Shown one piece after another: positions 28,632 through 36,314 of a stretch of DNA of 62,513 nt. Source of the stretch: Bacteroidota bacterium (GTDB taxonomy: Bacteria; Bacteroidota; Bacteroidia; Chitinophagales; Saprospiraceae); the NCBI GenBank assembly GCA_963169325.1, contig CAUJEY010000338.1, positions 1-62,513 of the forward strand, written 5' to 3'. The translations under genes were made by a program, and so were the position numbers. Below the pieces are notes generated by a model that saw only the letters and a program-made list of their open reading frames with translations, searched no databases and was not told where the DNA came from. Position 1 is the first letter of the stretch; every line of letters starts with the position of its first letter.

Positions 28632-29711
28632 ATGAAAAAAATAAAGTTATTTCTGCTGCTCGCACTGCCTTTGTTAACAGTCGCTCCCTCCTGCCAGGAC
28701 GCCGGTAGCGCGCATGCGCTGAAAGGTTCGGTAGCCAACGCGGCAAACCTGCAGGTTTTGCTGGAACAGGTTTTTTTCGATCCGAATTCGGCGCCGGTCG
28801 CTTTTGGTCGCGTTTCCGCTGATGCCTCCGGAAATTTTGTAATTGAGCAAAAAGAGGCATTTCCGGCCGGACTTTATCGGTTGACCATCGGCGCGAAACG
28901 TATGTTTTTTATGTTGGGCGGCGATGAAAAAACCGTGGAGATAAAAGGAAACCTGGAAACCATCGACCGGTTACAAATTGAGGCAACCGGCTCGGAAACC
29001 CTTACCTGCTATGTCAACGTGGTAAAGGAGATGATACAAACAGGTGCGCAATTGACACCGGAAACGGCTAAGGTCCTTGCCCAAAAGGGCTGTAATCCAC
29101 TGATGCGCGCTTTTTTTACCACGCAACTGCTGGGCCAGAATGCCGGGGCATTTATTGATGACTTTAAAGCTGCCGGCCAGGCATTGAGCACTGATATGCC
29201 GGGCTCAAAATACGCCACGGATTTTACCAATATGGTAAGCAGCCTGGAAAAACAACTGCTTCAGCAGCAACAGCCGGCCGGTGGTATACAAGTGGGGCAG
29301 CCTGCACCGGATATCAGTTTGCCCGGCCCGGATGGGAAGTCGCGTTCACTGGCTTCATTGAAAGGAAAGGTTGTTTTGCTTGATTTTTGGGCCAGTTGGT
29401 GCCGCCCTTGCCGTATGGCCAATCCGCATGTCGTAGAGATATACAACAAATACAAAGGCAAAGGTTTCGATGTATTCAGTGTATCGCTCGACCGTCCGGG
29501 CCAGAAAGATGCCTGGGTAGCGGCAATCAAACAAGATGGTTTGGTTTGGGACAGTCACGTCAGCGATCTCCAGTTTTGGAACAGCGCCCCGGCTGCCGTC
29601 TATGGCGTGCGCTCCATTCCGCACACCTTCCTGATCGATCGAAACGGTAATGTGGCGGCGATCAATCCGCGGAATAACCTGGAGCAGGAAATATTGAAAG
29701 TGCTGAATTAA
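28632..29711 (+). CDS. TlpA-like thiol-disulfide oxidoreductase lipoprotein (DUF4369-type N-terminal domain)
   Basis: 359 aa. The lipoprotein signal has Cys21 as the lipid site (TVAPSC). Residues ~27-115 form a beta-rich DUF4369-like domain (LKGSVANAANLQVLLEQV, LYRLTIGAKRMFFML). A helical linker follows at ~120-210, then a thioredoxin/AhpC-TSA domain at ~215-359. Its active site is WCRPC with Cys257 and Cys260, and the cis-Pro is in SIPHTFLI. Periplasmic thiol reductants of this type serve cytochrome maturation or redox homeostasis; the specific client is unknown. Monocistronic, bounded by palindromic elements on both sides. Confidence 0.9.
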   Translation: MKKIKLFLLLALPLLTVAPSCQDAGSAHALKGSVANAANLQVLLEQVFFDPNSAPVAFGRVSADASGNFVIEQKEAFPAGLYRLTIGAKRMFFMLGGDEKTVEIKGNLETIDRLQIEATGSETLTCYVNVVKEMIQTGAQLTPETAKVLAQKGCNPLMRAFFTTQLLGQNAGAFIDDFKAAGQALSTDMPGSKYATDFTNMVSSLEKQLLQQQQPAGGIQVGQPAPDISLPGPDGKSRSLASLKGKVVLLDFWASWCRPCRMANPHVVEIYNKYKGKGFDVFSVSLDRPGQKDAWVAAIKQDGLVWDSHVSDLQFWNSAPAAVYGVRSIPHTFLIDRNGNVAAINPRNNLEQEILKVLN

Positions 29712-29734
29712 GTGATTGAATACATTTATTTGAT

Positions 29735-29811
29735 TTTAAACACATAGGCACATAGGACACATAGACCTTTGATTTTCAAAACTATGTGCACTATGTGCCT
29801 ATGTGTTTAAA
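29735..29811. repeat. CACATAGG octamer array, 30-bp inverted arms
   Basis: Left arm 29735-29764 and right arm 29782-29811 are complementary at about 27 of 30 positions and are built from CACATAGG-type words. It lies between convergent genes, 24 nt after the tlpA-like stop, and can act as a two-way terminator. Confidence 0.9.
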
Positions 29812-29845
29812 TTAAATACGCCGCTAATTATAGAAAAACTGTATT

Positions 29846-30565
29846 TTAAGTCGCTAGCGCAGAAGAGTCAGAAAAACGCACAATCTGCTCATTGAGTTGG
29901 TCCGATTCGATCAGCCCGTCGCGCAGGCGAACGATCCGGTGTGCATGTTGGGCGATATCCTGTTCGTGGGTAACGAGAATCACGGTATTACCCGCTTGGT
30001 GGATCAGTTCGAAGAGCCCCATGATTTCATGCGAGGTTTTGGTGTCCAGGTTTCCCGTAGGTTCGTCGGCCAGGATAATTGCAGGGTCGTTTACCAGTGC
30101 GCGGGCAATGGCGACGCGTTGCCGCTGGCCACCCGATAATTCGTTTGGCCGGTGCATGACCCGATCGCCAAGGCCGACGGATTCGAGGGTTTTCCGGGCT
30201 TTTTCCAAACGTTCTTCTTTTGAAAAACCGGCATAAACGAGGGGAAGCGCTACATTTTCAAGGGCCGACAAACGCGGGAGGAGATTGAAGGTTTGGAAAA
30301 CGAATCCGATTTGTTTGTTGCGCACTTCGGCCAGTTCGCTGTCGTCCATGGTACTCACCTCGATGCCGTTCAGCCAATACTGGCCGTTACTAGGGGAATC
30401 GAGGCAGCCCAGCAGGTTCATCAGCGTGGATTTTCCCGAGCCGGAGGGGCCCATGAGGGCTACATATTCATTTTTTTCAATGTTGACCGTGACATCTTTC
30501 AGCGCTTCCACTTTTTCGGCGCCCATGATATAGGTTTTGTTGAGGTGTTGGATGGAGATAAGCAT
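29846..30565 (-). CDS. ABC transporter ATP-binding protein, LolD/MacB class
   Basis: 239 aa soluble ATPase. Walker [10 protein letters not shown] at ~39-47, Q-loop [13 protein letters not shown] signature [15 protein letters not shown], Walker [13 protein letters not shown], switch His in LVTHEQD. The [20 protein letters not shown] pattern and the Leu-Pro after the Q-loop are typical of LolD, MacB and related lipoprotein or peptide-export ATPases. No permease gene is adjacent, so its membrane partner (FtsX/MacB-type) must lie elsewhere. Its 5' region contains a GGTCATTA word array. Confidence 0.93.
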   Translation of the reverse strand: MLISIQHLNKTYIMGAEKVEALKDVTVNIEKNEYVALMGPSGSGKSTLMNLLGCLDSPSNGQYWLNGIEVSTMDDSELAEVRNKQIGFVFQTFNLLPRLSALENVALPLVYAGFSKEERLEKARKTLESVGLGDRVMHRPNELSGGQRQRVAIARALVNDPAIILADEPTGNLDTKTSHEIMGLFELIHQAGNTVILVTHEQDIAQHAHRIVRLRDGLIESDQLNEQIVRFSDSSALAT

Positions 30566-30603
30566 ATAGCGTAGTAATTTGTTTTTGATTGTCTTGATTC
30601 GAT

Positions 30604-30650
30604 GTTAGGTCATTGGGTCATTAGGTCATTGGTCATTAGGTCATTGGGCT
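30604..30650. repeat. GGTCATTA octamer array
   Basis: Six direct copies of (A/G)GGTCATT in 47 bp, between the 59-aa membrane-protein gene and the ABC ATPase gene (both minus strand). It is tandem rather than inverted. GTCATT words recur at 45499-45541, 47924-48020 and 57279-57556. Confidence 0.85.
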
Positions 30651-30665
30651 GGGTTTTCCCGGCCA

Positions 30666-30845
30666 TTATTTTTTTCGCCGAAAAAACAAACCCGTGACGA
30701 CTACGAGCAGGCCAACCAGCATGGTGGCGAATTTTGAAATGATTTCTGGGAACAGCATACTGACTGCCCAGAATAGCCCGCCGGCTACCACCAGGGCGAT
30801 AACGACCCACAGGAGGATTTTCGATGACTTGGTATTTTCTGCCAT
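30666..30845 (-). CDS. Small two-helix membrane protein, 59 aa
   Basis: Read directly from the sequence: ATG at 30845, TAA at 30666-30668, 59 codons. The protein starts MAENTKSSKILLW. It has two hydrophobic segments at ~10-32 and ~37-55 and ends in a basic FFRRKK tail, consistent with a small inner-membrane protein. It begins 9 nt after the gatC stop, so it is very likely cotranscribed with gatC. A different, longer frame over the same bases lacks any protein-like character. Function unknown. Confidence 0.7.
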   Translation of the reverse strand: MAENTKSSKILLWVVIALVVAGGLFWAVSMLFPEIISKFATMLVGLLVVVTGLFFRRKK

Positions 30846-30854
30846 AATCTGATT

Positions 30855-31142
30855 TTACTCAATGATTTTAGGTACGCGAAAAAACTGTCCATCGTGTTTC
30901 GGGGCGTTTTTCAGCGCCTCGGATGGCGTTAATTGGGCGCCGACCACGTCTTCCCGCCATTCTGTTTCTGCCAGGGTAGGGTAGGCGAGGGGTTCCACAC
31001 CCGTAGTGTCAAGTTCCCGAAGTTTGTCGACCATTTCCAATATCCGGGTCAGGTCGCCGGCAAACTGGGCGCGTTCCGTTTCCGTGAGTTGCAGGCGCGC
31101 CAATTTTTCCAGCCGTGAAATAAGTTCTTTATTTACTTGCAT
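30855..31142 (-). CDS. gatC: Asp/Glu-tRNA amidotransferase subunit C
   Basis: 95 aa, stabilising subunit of GatCAB, which amidates Glu-tRNA(Gln) and/or Asp-tRNA(Asn). The family pattern is clear: ISRLEKLARLQLTETE at the N terminus, LTRILEMVDKLRELDTTGVEPL in the middle, and the C-terminal tail REDVVGAQLTPSEALKNAPKHDGQFFRVPKIIE in consecutive blocks. The start codon is ATG at 31142. gatA and gatB are not in the window. It is followed closely by a small membrane-protein gene. Confidence 0.95.
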   Translation of the reverse strand: MQVNKELISRLEKLARLQLTETERAQFAGDLTRILEMVDKLRELDTTGVEPLAYPTLAETEWREDVVGAQLTPSEALKNAPKHDGQFFRVPKIIE

Positions 31143-31254
31143 CGAAAAAGCTTAGAAGTTTGATACTGGTTGTTCGGCAAACGAACATTGGTTGACGAAC
31201 AACGAAACTACGTGCAATGATTTTTCTACCTTCGCACCGCACAAAAGTAAAAGA

Positions 31255-31905
31255 ATGAACGGAACATTACCCTCCGACAAGACGCTAATCAAACACATTG
31301 CCATTGCCGGTAATATCGGCGCCGGCAAAACGACCCTCAGTGAAATGTTAGCCCGGCATTTTGGCTGGGATGTACATTACGAAGACACCGAGAATAACCC
31401 GTATCTGGCCGATTTTTACCTGGATATGAAACGTTGGTCGTTCAACCTTCAGGTTTTTTTCCTGTCCAGCCGGTATCAGCAAATGCTGCGTATCCAACAG
31501 GGCAACCGAACGGTTATTCAGGATCGCACGATTTACGAGGATGCATTCATTTTTGCCCCGAACCTGGCCGATATGGGCCTGATGGAACGCCGCGACTTTG
31601 AAAACTACACCACCTTGTTTCAGTCGATTATCTCACAGATCAAATCGCCGGACCTGATGATCTATCTGCGCGCCAGTATTCCAACGCTGGTAGAGCATAT
31701 CCAAAGCCGCGGACGCGACTACGAAGGTAGTATCAGCATCGAATATCTGAAACGCCTTAACGACCGCTATGAAAACTGGATCAACAACTACCACGACGGC
31801 CGGTTGCTGGTGATTAATGTGGACAATCTTGACTTTCAGAACAGCAAGGAAGACTCCGGCAAGGTACTGGAGATGGTGCAGGCAGAACTGCACGGGCTGT
31901 TTTGA
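31255..31905 (+). CDS. Deoxynucleoside kinase
   Basis: 216 aa from the ATG at 31255; the open frame to 31192 reads through the likely promoter (TACCTTCG at 31227-31234, one mismatch to TAnnTTTG). P-loop GNIGAGKTT at ~19-27. DRTIYEDAFIF carries the DR(S/T)-type substrate motif and acidic residue. RGRDYEGSIS is the arginine-rich LID segment. It phosphorylates deoxynucleosides for dNTP salvage; whether dA/dG or dC/T is preferred cannot be told. Word-like GCGGATT repeats follow the stop. Confidence 0.93.
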   Translation: MNGTLPSDKTLIKHIAIAGNIGAGKTTLSEMLARHFGWDVHYEDTENNPYLADFYLDMKRWSFNLQVFFLSSRYQQMLRIQQGNRTVIQDRTIYEDAFIFAPNLADMGLMERRDFENYTTLFQSIISQIKSPDLMIYLRASIPTLVEHIQSRGRDYEGSISIEYLKRLNDRYENWINNYHDGRLLVINVDNLDFQNSKEDSGKVLEMVQAELHGLF

Positions 31906-31907
31906 AT

Positions 31908-31930
31908 ACGGATTGCGGAATGCGGATTGT
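31908..31930. repeat. GCGGATT heptamer array (short)
   Basis: Three 7-bp words (ACGGATT, GCGGAAT, GCGGATT) begin 2-3 nt after the deoxynucleoside kinase stop codon. It is the shortest member of the word-array class in this window. Confidence 0.65.
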
Positions 31931-31974
31931 CCTGAGCACCCGGGATAGATTTTGGATTACAGTTCAGACCATAT

Positions 31975-32328
31975 ATGAATATTGATTCATTTCGGGAATA
32001 TTGCCTGTCTAAAACAGGCGTCACGGAAGATTTTCCGTTCGACGAAGTGACCCTGTGTTTACGGGTCGGCGGGAAAATTTTTGCCATCACGGGTTTAGAC
32101 AGCGAGACTTTTACTGTAAATTTAAAATGCGAACCCGACTACGCGGTGGAACTCCGGGAACGCTGGCCCGAAGTGCAACCGGGTTGGCACATGAACAAAA
32201 AACACTGGAATACGGTGGATTTTGAAGGTTCCTTAGATGAAAAAATGCTTCGGCACCTGATTGATCACTCGTATGAACAGGTGGCGAAAACATTAAAAAA
32301 AGGAGATCGGGAAGCGTTGGGTATTTAA
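31975..32328 (+). CDS. MmcQ/YjbR-family protein
   Basis: 117 aa, CyaY-like double-wing fold family. Recognisable blocks: LSKTGVTEDFPFDEVTLCLRVGGKIFA in the first third, NLKCEPDYAVELRER, PGWHMNKKHWNTV, and a C-terminal helix LIDHSYEQVAKTL. Members are often called DNA-binding proteins but the biochemical role is unclear. It ends 4 bp before the convergent CDF transporter stop, with no room for a terminator. Confidence 0.9.
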   Translation: MNIDSFREYCLSKTGVTEDFPFDEVTLCLRVGGKIFAITGLDSETFTVNLKCEPDYAVELRERWPEVQPGWHMNKKHWNTVDFEGSLDEKMLRHLIDHSYEQVAKTLKKGDREALGI

Positions 32329-32332
32329 TGCT

Positions 32333-33256
32333 TTAATTCCCGCAATCCTTGCAGTGGCAATTCTCCGACTCATATTCCGTCTCTAAGGTCGCGTGTACAA
32401 TGTGCAGGTGTTCTAATGTATGACGAAATTGGTGTTTGATCCCTGCAACGGCTTCCGGCTTAACCGTATCCGCGAGTACCAAATGCGCCGTCAGTGCATT
32501 TTGTGTGGTACTCATAGCCCATACATGTATGTGGTGAATACCAACAATCCCATTCAAATCAAGGGCTGCCCGGCGCACGGCTTCGGGATCAATCTGCGGA
32601 GGAACCCCATCCAGCGCCAGCCGGAAGCTATCGCGCAACAGTCCCCAGGTACTCCATAAAATAACACCCAGTATAAGGAAACTGATGGCCGGATCGAGCC
32701 ATTGCCAACCGGTGAACTGGATTAAAAGTCCGGCAATCACTACGCCTGCCGATACTGCGGCGTCGGCGGCCAGGTGCAAATAAGCGCCTTTAATGTTCAG
32801 GTCTTGCTCTTTGTTCCGGTGGAACAACCATGCCGAAACCGTATTGACAACAATACCGATACCTGCCACTAATGCCACGGTATAACCCTGGACTGCCGGC
32901 GGCTCCGAAAGCCGTTGTGCCGCTTCGTACCCAATCACACCGACGGCGACCAGCAGTAACAAGGAATTCGCCAGAGATGCCCATATCGTGAATTTGCGAT
33001 AGCCATAAGAATAACGGCCCGAGGGGCGTATGCGCGCCAGCCGAATCGCTAATAACGCAAGCGCCAGGCTGCCTACGTCGCCCAGGTTATGGCCCGCATC
33101 GGTCAGCAGCGCCAACGAGCCGGCGAGAAGTCCGGCCGCGATCTCTACCATCACAAACGCCAGATTCAGCCCGATACCGATCAGAAAGGCGCGGTTGACC
33201 TGTCCGTCGGGGGGCGGGCCGTGGTGATGATGATGATCGCGGTGTGTGTGTGCCAT
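32333..33256 (-). CDS. Cation diffusion facilitator, Zn2+/divalent metal efflux
   Basis: 307 aa CDF antiporter of the CzcD/ZitB type. The N terminus is His-rich (HTHRDHHHHHG). Six transmembrane helices follow, with the HxxxD pair in TM2 (His56-Asp60 of DAGHNLGD) and a second HxxxD in TM5 (HLAAD). This HxxxD/HxxxD arrangement is typical of zinc-selective members. The cytoplasmic C-terminal domain (IHHIHVWAMS) is followed by a Cys/His-rich tail, CHCKDCGN. It is directly downstream of a NicO-like gene, with the whole gap made of a CAAAACT word array. The two probably form a metal-efflux operon. Confidence 0.95.
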   Translation of the reverse strand: MAHTHRDHHHHHGPPPDGQVNRAFLIGIGLNLAFVMVEIAAGLLAGSLALLTDAGHNLGDVGSLALALLAIRLARIRPSGRYSYGYRKFTIWASLANSLLLLVAVGVIGYEAAQRLSEPPAVQGYTVALVAGIGIVVNTVSAWLFHRNKEQDLNIKGAYLHLAADAAVSAGVVIAGLLIQFTGWQWLDPAISFLILGVILWSTWGLLRDSFRLALDGVPPQIDPEAVRRAALDLNGIVGIHHIHVWAMSTTQNALTAHLVLADTVKPEAVAGIKHQFRHTLEHLHIVHATLETEYESENCHCKDCGN

Positions 33257-33257
33257 A

Positions 33258-33290
33258 CCTCAAAACTCAAAACTCAAAACTCAAAACTTG
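33258..33290. repeat. CAAAACT heptamer array filling a gene gap
   Basis: Four tandem CAAAACT units occupy essentially the whole space between the NicO-like gene stop (33291) and the CDF start codon (33256), including where a ribosome-binding site would sit. The same word occurs inside a coding sequence at 36866-36897. Confidence 0.9.
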
Positions 33291-33893
33291 TTAATCTAAC
33301 CAGAACAGCGCCAGACCGGAAAGGATCAGCGTCAGGCCGGTAATGAGTCCTGCATAGTGCTCCCAGGCGTGCCAGTCGAGACGTTGTAAGCCGCTCAGGG
33401 CCAGGCGCATCCATATTAACATGCCGCTTACCGTCACCACGGCGTACAGTAGTGCCAACAATGCGACAAAGCCTGCCCCGTATTGCCCGGCGGCTAAAAA
33501 ATATCCTTCAATTTCGAGACAGGGCGACAGGAACATGGCCAGGGCGAGTGTGCCGACCACGCCCCAGCGGCCAGTTTGCCGTTGCAGGTGAAAGTGGTGA
33601 TGCCGGTAGTGCTGGTACACGTAAAAAGTGCCTAGCGCCAGCAGTAGTGCCGGCGCCAGCCATTGGGTGAATGTTTCCACCCGGTGTGCCAGCAGCCCGC
33701 CAAGCGCTGCCAGAATCCCCCCTGCCAATACGGTGCTCAATACATGTGCCATGCCCGTCAGGAAGGTGATCCAGAGGGTATGACGTTTCGACCAGCCCTC
33801 CTGGCGGCCAATGGCCAGCACCGGAAGCCAGTGGCTGGGGATGAGTGCGTGGAAGATACTTAACAAAAAACTTCCGATTAACAGGGTACTCAT
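33291..33893 (-). CDS. NicO/HupE-like small membrane transporter
   Basis: 200 aa, six hydrophobic segments. Its first helix carries HALIPSHW, comparable to the HAxxPDH motif of NiCoT/RcnA proteins, followed by LTGMAHVLSTVLAG, the second family helix. A His-rich loop (YQHYRHHHFH) at ~93-102 is typical of metal carriers of this superfamily. It probably exports or moves Ni, Co or another divalent metal. The next gene in the transcript is a CDF Zn transporter. The LSPCLEIEGYF segment with Cys-Glu in a helix is also seen in sulfite/heavy-metal exporter-like relatives, so the exact subfamily is open. Confidence 0.75.
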   Translation of the reverse strand: MSTLLIGSFLLSIFHALIPSHWLPVLAIGRQEGWSKRHTLWITFLTGMAHVLSTVLAGGILAALGGLLAHRVETFTQWLAPALLLALGTFYVYQHYRHHHFHLQRQTGRWGVVGTLALAMFLSPCLEIEGYFLAAGQYGAGFVALLALLYAVVTVSGMLIWMRLALSGLQRLDWHAWEHYAGLITGLTLILSGLALFWLD

Positions 33894-33906
33894 GCCGGCT
33901 TCGGGT

Positions 33907-34218
33907 TTAGATGCTGTCGTGTTTTACTTGCAATTTGGCTAACAATTCCGTTGAAACCGGGTTGGCATATACGCCATAAGCATCTACCAACACACCTTTC
34001 AAACCGTCTTTGCCTTCAATGGCATATAATACTGAACTGTCGTCCGGATTAGTGGAACCTTCAAAACGATACACTTCAACGATCTCAAAATCGTCGGGAT
34101 GCAACTGCAATTGCAAGCGGCCGCATTCAATACAATTTTCTTTCAGGTTGAAATCATTTGTAAATCCTCGCCGGCGTAAATCGTCAATAGCCTCTACAAG
34201 GCTGGCAAATTTCTTCAT
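33907..34218 (-). CDS. Small conserved Bacteroidota protein, 103 aa
   Basis: The ATG at 34218 gives MKKFASLVEAIDDLRRRGFT; the longer frame to 34362 is unsupported. Features are FNLKENCIECGRLQLQLHPDDFEIVEVYRFEG with a CxxC pair (Cys39, Cys42 region), SNPDDSSVLYAIE and a C-terminal VDAYGVYANPVS block. I recall such proteins widely labelled phosphoribosylpyrophosphate synthetase in Bacteroidota, but no PRPP-synthase motif (PRPP loop or flexible loop) is visible at this size, so I do not use that name. Function unknown. It lies 13 bp upstream of the NicO-like gene on the same strand. Confidence 0.8.
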   Translation of the reverse strand: MKKFASLVEAIDDLRRRGFTNDFNLKENCIECGRLQLQLHPDDFEIVEVYRFEGSTNPDDSSVLYAIEGKDGLKGVLVDAYGVYANPVSTELLAKLQVKHDSI

Positions 34219-34276
34219 ACACTTAAATTTAGGGTGCAAGCTACAGGAAATATAAAAAATCGGGTGAGGGAACATG

Positions 34277-34307
34277 CTTGCCCGAGCGCTACAGGGTAAT
34301 ACTTTTG
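34277..34307 (+). promoter_or_regulatory. Promoter of the Ca/Na exchanger gene
   Basis: CTTG (34277-34280), 19-nt spacer, TACTTTTG (34300-34307). The -7 is exact and the -33 has one mismatch; the spacing is ideal. It lies 84 nt upstream of the ATG at 34392. Confidence 0.6.
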
Positions 34308-34391
34308 TAAAATTCGGGGAATTGCCGGACTTTCGGCCCTTCATCTCAGCATCCGGCTTCAAAACGATTGCCGAAAAATCAATTCCGGCGT

Positions 34392-35357
34392 ATGCTCACG
34401 CAATTCTTGTTGATCGCTCTTGGTGTTTTATTGGTTTCTTTTGGTGCGCGATGGGTGGTCGATGGGGCTTCGTCATTGGCCAAACGCCTGAATATTTCGG
34501 ATTTGGTAATCGGCCTCACCGTTGTCGCCTTTGGCACATCAGCCCCTGAATTGGTCGTATCGGTAGTCGCTGCCCGAAACGGAACCGCTGAAGTGGCACT
34601 CGGTAATGTCATTGGCAGTAATATCGTCAATATCTGCGTTATTTTGGGCATCACGGCTATTTTAAGCCCGCTTCATATTCAGCGAAACACCGTTTGGAAA
34701 GAAATACCGCTCAGTTTGCTGGGCGTTATTGTGGCATTTTTGCTAGCCGGTGACGTGTTTTTGGATGGCACAGCAGAGGCCGTTATTTCCCGCTCCGATG
34801 GCACGGTGCTGCTCTGCTTTTTTGCTATTTACCTATATTATATGTACGAAGTAGCCCGGCAGAGCCCGGCATTTGCAGCCGGGAAACTTGAATCATCGCC
34901 CAAGCCTGTATGGATCGCCATATTGCTCACCGTTGCGGGGCTGACCGGATTAGTATTCGGTGGCCAGTTTATCGTGGATGCCGCCGTAGCCGTGGCACGT
35001 GGCTTCGGCGTCAGTGAAGCGGTTATCGGCCTGACATTGGTGTCTATCGGTACTTCCATTCCGGAATTGGCTACCTCCATCGTGGCGGCTATGCGTGGCA
35101 AGGCCGATCTTGCGGTGGGTAATATCGTCGGGTCCAACATATTCAATGTCTTCCTCATCCTGGGTGTAAGTGCCACGGTGGCGCCCTTGCCGGTCGGCAA
35201 TATTTCCGTGGTCGATTTTGGGGTATGTATTTTGGCTACGCTGATGATGTTTATCGGTTGCCTTGTTTTCACTCCGAGGGTATTATACCGAATGGAAGGT
35301 GCCGCTATGTTGCTGTTGTATTTCGTTTACATGGGTTGGCTGCTGAGCGGGATTTAA
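34392..35357 (+). CDS. Calcium/sodium antiporter (CaCA, YrbG-like)
   Basis: 321 aa, 10 transmembrane helices in two inverted halves. Each half carries the alpha-repeat ion-coordinating motif: GTSAPELVVSVVAA with GNVIGSNIVNICVILG in the first, and SIGTSIPELATSIVAA with GNIVGSNIFNVFLILG in the second. It exchanges Ca2+ (or K+) for Na+ across the inner membrane. I chose ATG 34392 (MLTQFLLIALG) because family proteins start at the first helix; 34368 would add eight polar residues. It converges with the dioxygenase gene 3 bp away. Confidence 0.95.
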   Translation: MLTQFLLIALGVLLVSFGARWVVDGASSLAKRLNISDLVIGLTVVAFGTSAPELVVSVVAARNGTAEVALGNVIGSNIVNICVILGITAILSPLHIQRNTVWKEIPLSLLGVIVAFLLAGDVFLDGTAEAVISRSDGTVLLCFFAIYLYYMYEVARQSPAFAAGKLESSPKPVWIAILLTVAGLTGLVFGGQFIVDAAVAVARGFGVSEAVIGLTLVSIGTSIPELATSIVAAMRGKADLAVGNIVGSNIFNVFLILGVSATVAPLPVGNISVVDFGVCILATLMMFIGCLVFTPRVLYRMEGAAMLLLYFVYMGWLLSGI

Positions 35358-35360
35358 CGC

Positions 35361-36233
35361 TTATCCAATTTGAACAGAAGTCATGGCAATGGAGCCCATG
35401 ACGGTTTTATCATTAAAAAACCGGACAGAATCTTTTTCTTCCTTTAAACCCAACACGTAAAGCAACGGCAAATAATGCTCCGGTGTAGGGATGGCCAGGG
35501 CGGCCGGCTTGCCCAAAGCGGTGTAATTGATGAGGGGCTGATGGTCGCCTTTTTCGATGAGCGACTTGAAGGTCGTATTGGCTTCCTCCGCCCAATCGTA
35601 TTTGTCGCCGGGATTTTGCCAGTTCAGCATGCGCAGATTGTGTACCATGTTCCCGCTGCCTATAATGAGGATGCCTTTTTTTCGCAATTCTCCGAGTTCC
35701 CGGGCCAGTTCGTAGTGCCATCGAGCATCTTTGTAGTGATCCAGGCTCATTTGGATCATGGGTATATCGGCATTGGGGTACATCCGTTTTACCACAGACC
35801 AGGAGCCATGGTCGAAGCCCCACTCATAGTCCAATCCGACCTCCGTTTTTTTGATTAAACCGGCCGTTTGTTTGGCCAGTTCCGGGCTGCCTGGCGCAGG
35901 ATACTGTACGGCGTGCAACTCCGGTGGAAATCCGCCGAAATCGTGGATGGTCTTCGGTTTTTCCATAGCGGTCACGTAGGTGCCACGCGTTTCCCAGTGT
36001 GCTGAAACGCAAAGAATTGCCTTGGGTTTGGGTAAATTTTTCGTCAGAGACTGCCAGCCCAGCGTAAACTCATTGTCTTCCAGAGCATTCATCGGGCTGC
36101 CATGGCCCATAAAAAGCGCCGGCATTTTATTTTCCTGGGGCTCAAGTCCATCGCTGAATTGTTTCAACGAACGCAGCGAAGTGAGGGCGAATAGTCCGAG
36201 CATGGATTTTTTGATAAAATCTGAACGTTGCAT
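35361..36233 (-). CDS. 4,5-DOPA extradiol dioxygenase family protein (YgiD-like)
   Basis: 290 aa, class III extradiol ring-cleavage dioxygenase fold. Motifs: ALFMGHGSPMNALED near residue 40 (metal His), CVSAHWETRGTYVTA at ~75 (second His and substrate region), DYEWGFDHGSWSVVKRMYP at ~137, GSGNMVHNLRML at ~193, PTPEHYLPLLYVLG at ~250. The first ~35 residues (MQRSDFIKKSMLGLFALTSL) are an N-terminal extension resembling a Tat-less export or anchor sequence, common in Bacteroidota copies. The physiological substrate of these proteins is generally unknown; the name is by family. Confidence 0.88.
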   Translation of the reverse strand: MQRSDFIKKSMLGLFALTSLRSLKQFSDGLEPQENKMPALFMGHGSPMNALEDNEFTLGWQSLTKNLPKPKAILCVSAHWETRGTYVTAMEKPKTIHDFGGFPPELHAVQYPAPGSPELAKQTAGLIKKTEVGLDYEWGFDHGSWSVVKRMYPNADIPMIQMSLDHYKDARWHYELARELGELRKKGILIIGSGNMVHNLRMLNWQNPGDKYDWAEEANTTFKSLIEKGDHQPLINYTALGKPAALAIPTPEHYLPLLYVLGLKEEKDSVRFFNDKTVMGSIAMTSVQIG

Positions 36234-36314
36234 AATTAAAACAAGTCTATTTCTTTTTCGGCTTTTTTCTGCCGGTATAACTGCTGTAATCCGGCAAAAT
36301 AACCTTTCATTAGT

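Noticed and set aside
30610-30810. 66-codon minus-strand frame
   Set aside because: It overlaps the 59-aa membrane protein in another frame and ends in the GGTCATTA array; the 59-aa frame has clear membrane helices and operon spacing.
36236-36311. 24-codon ORF (MKGYFAGLQQLYRQKKAEKEIDLF without signal) after the FAD oxidoreductase gene
   Set aside because: Too short to support; could be a decayed gene end but no parent frame is visible.
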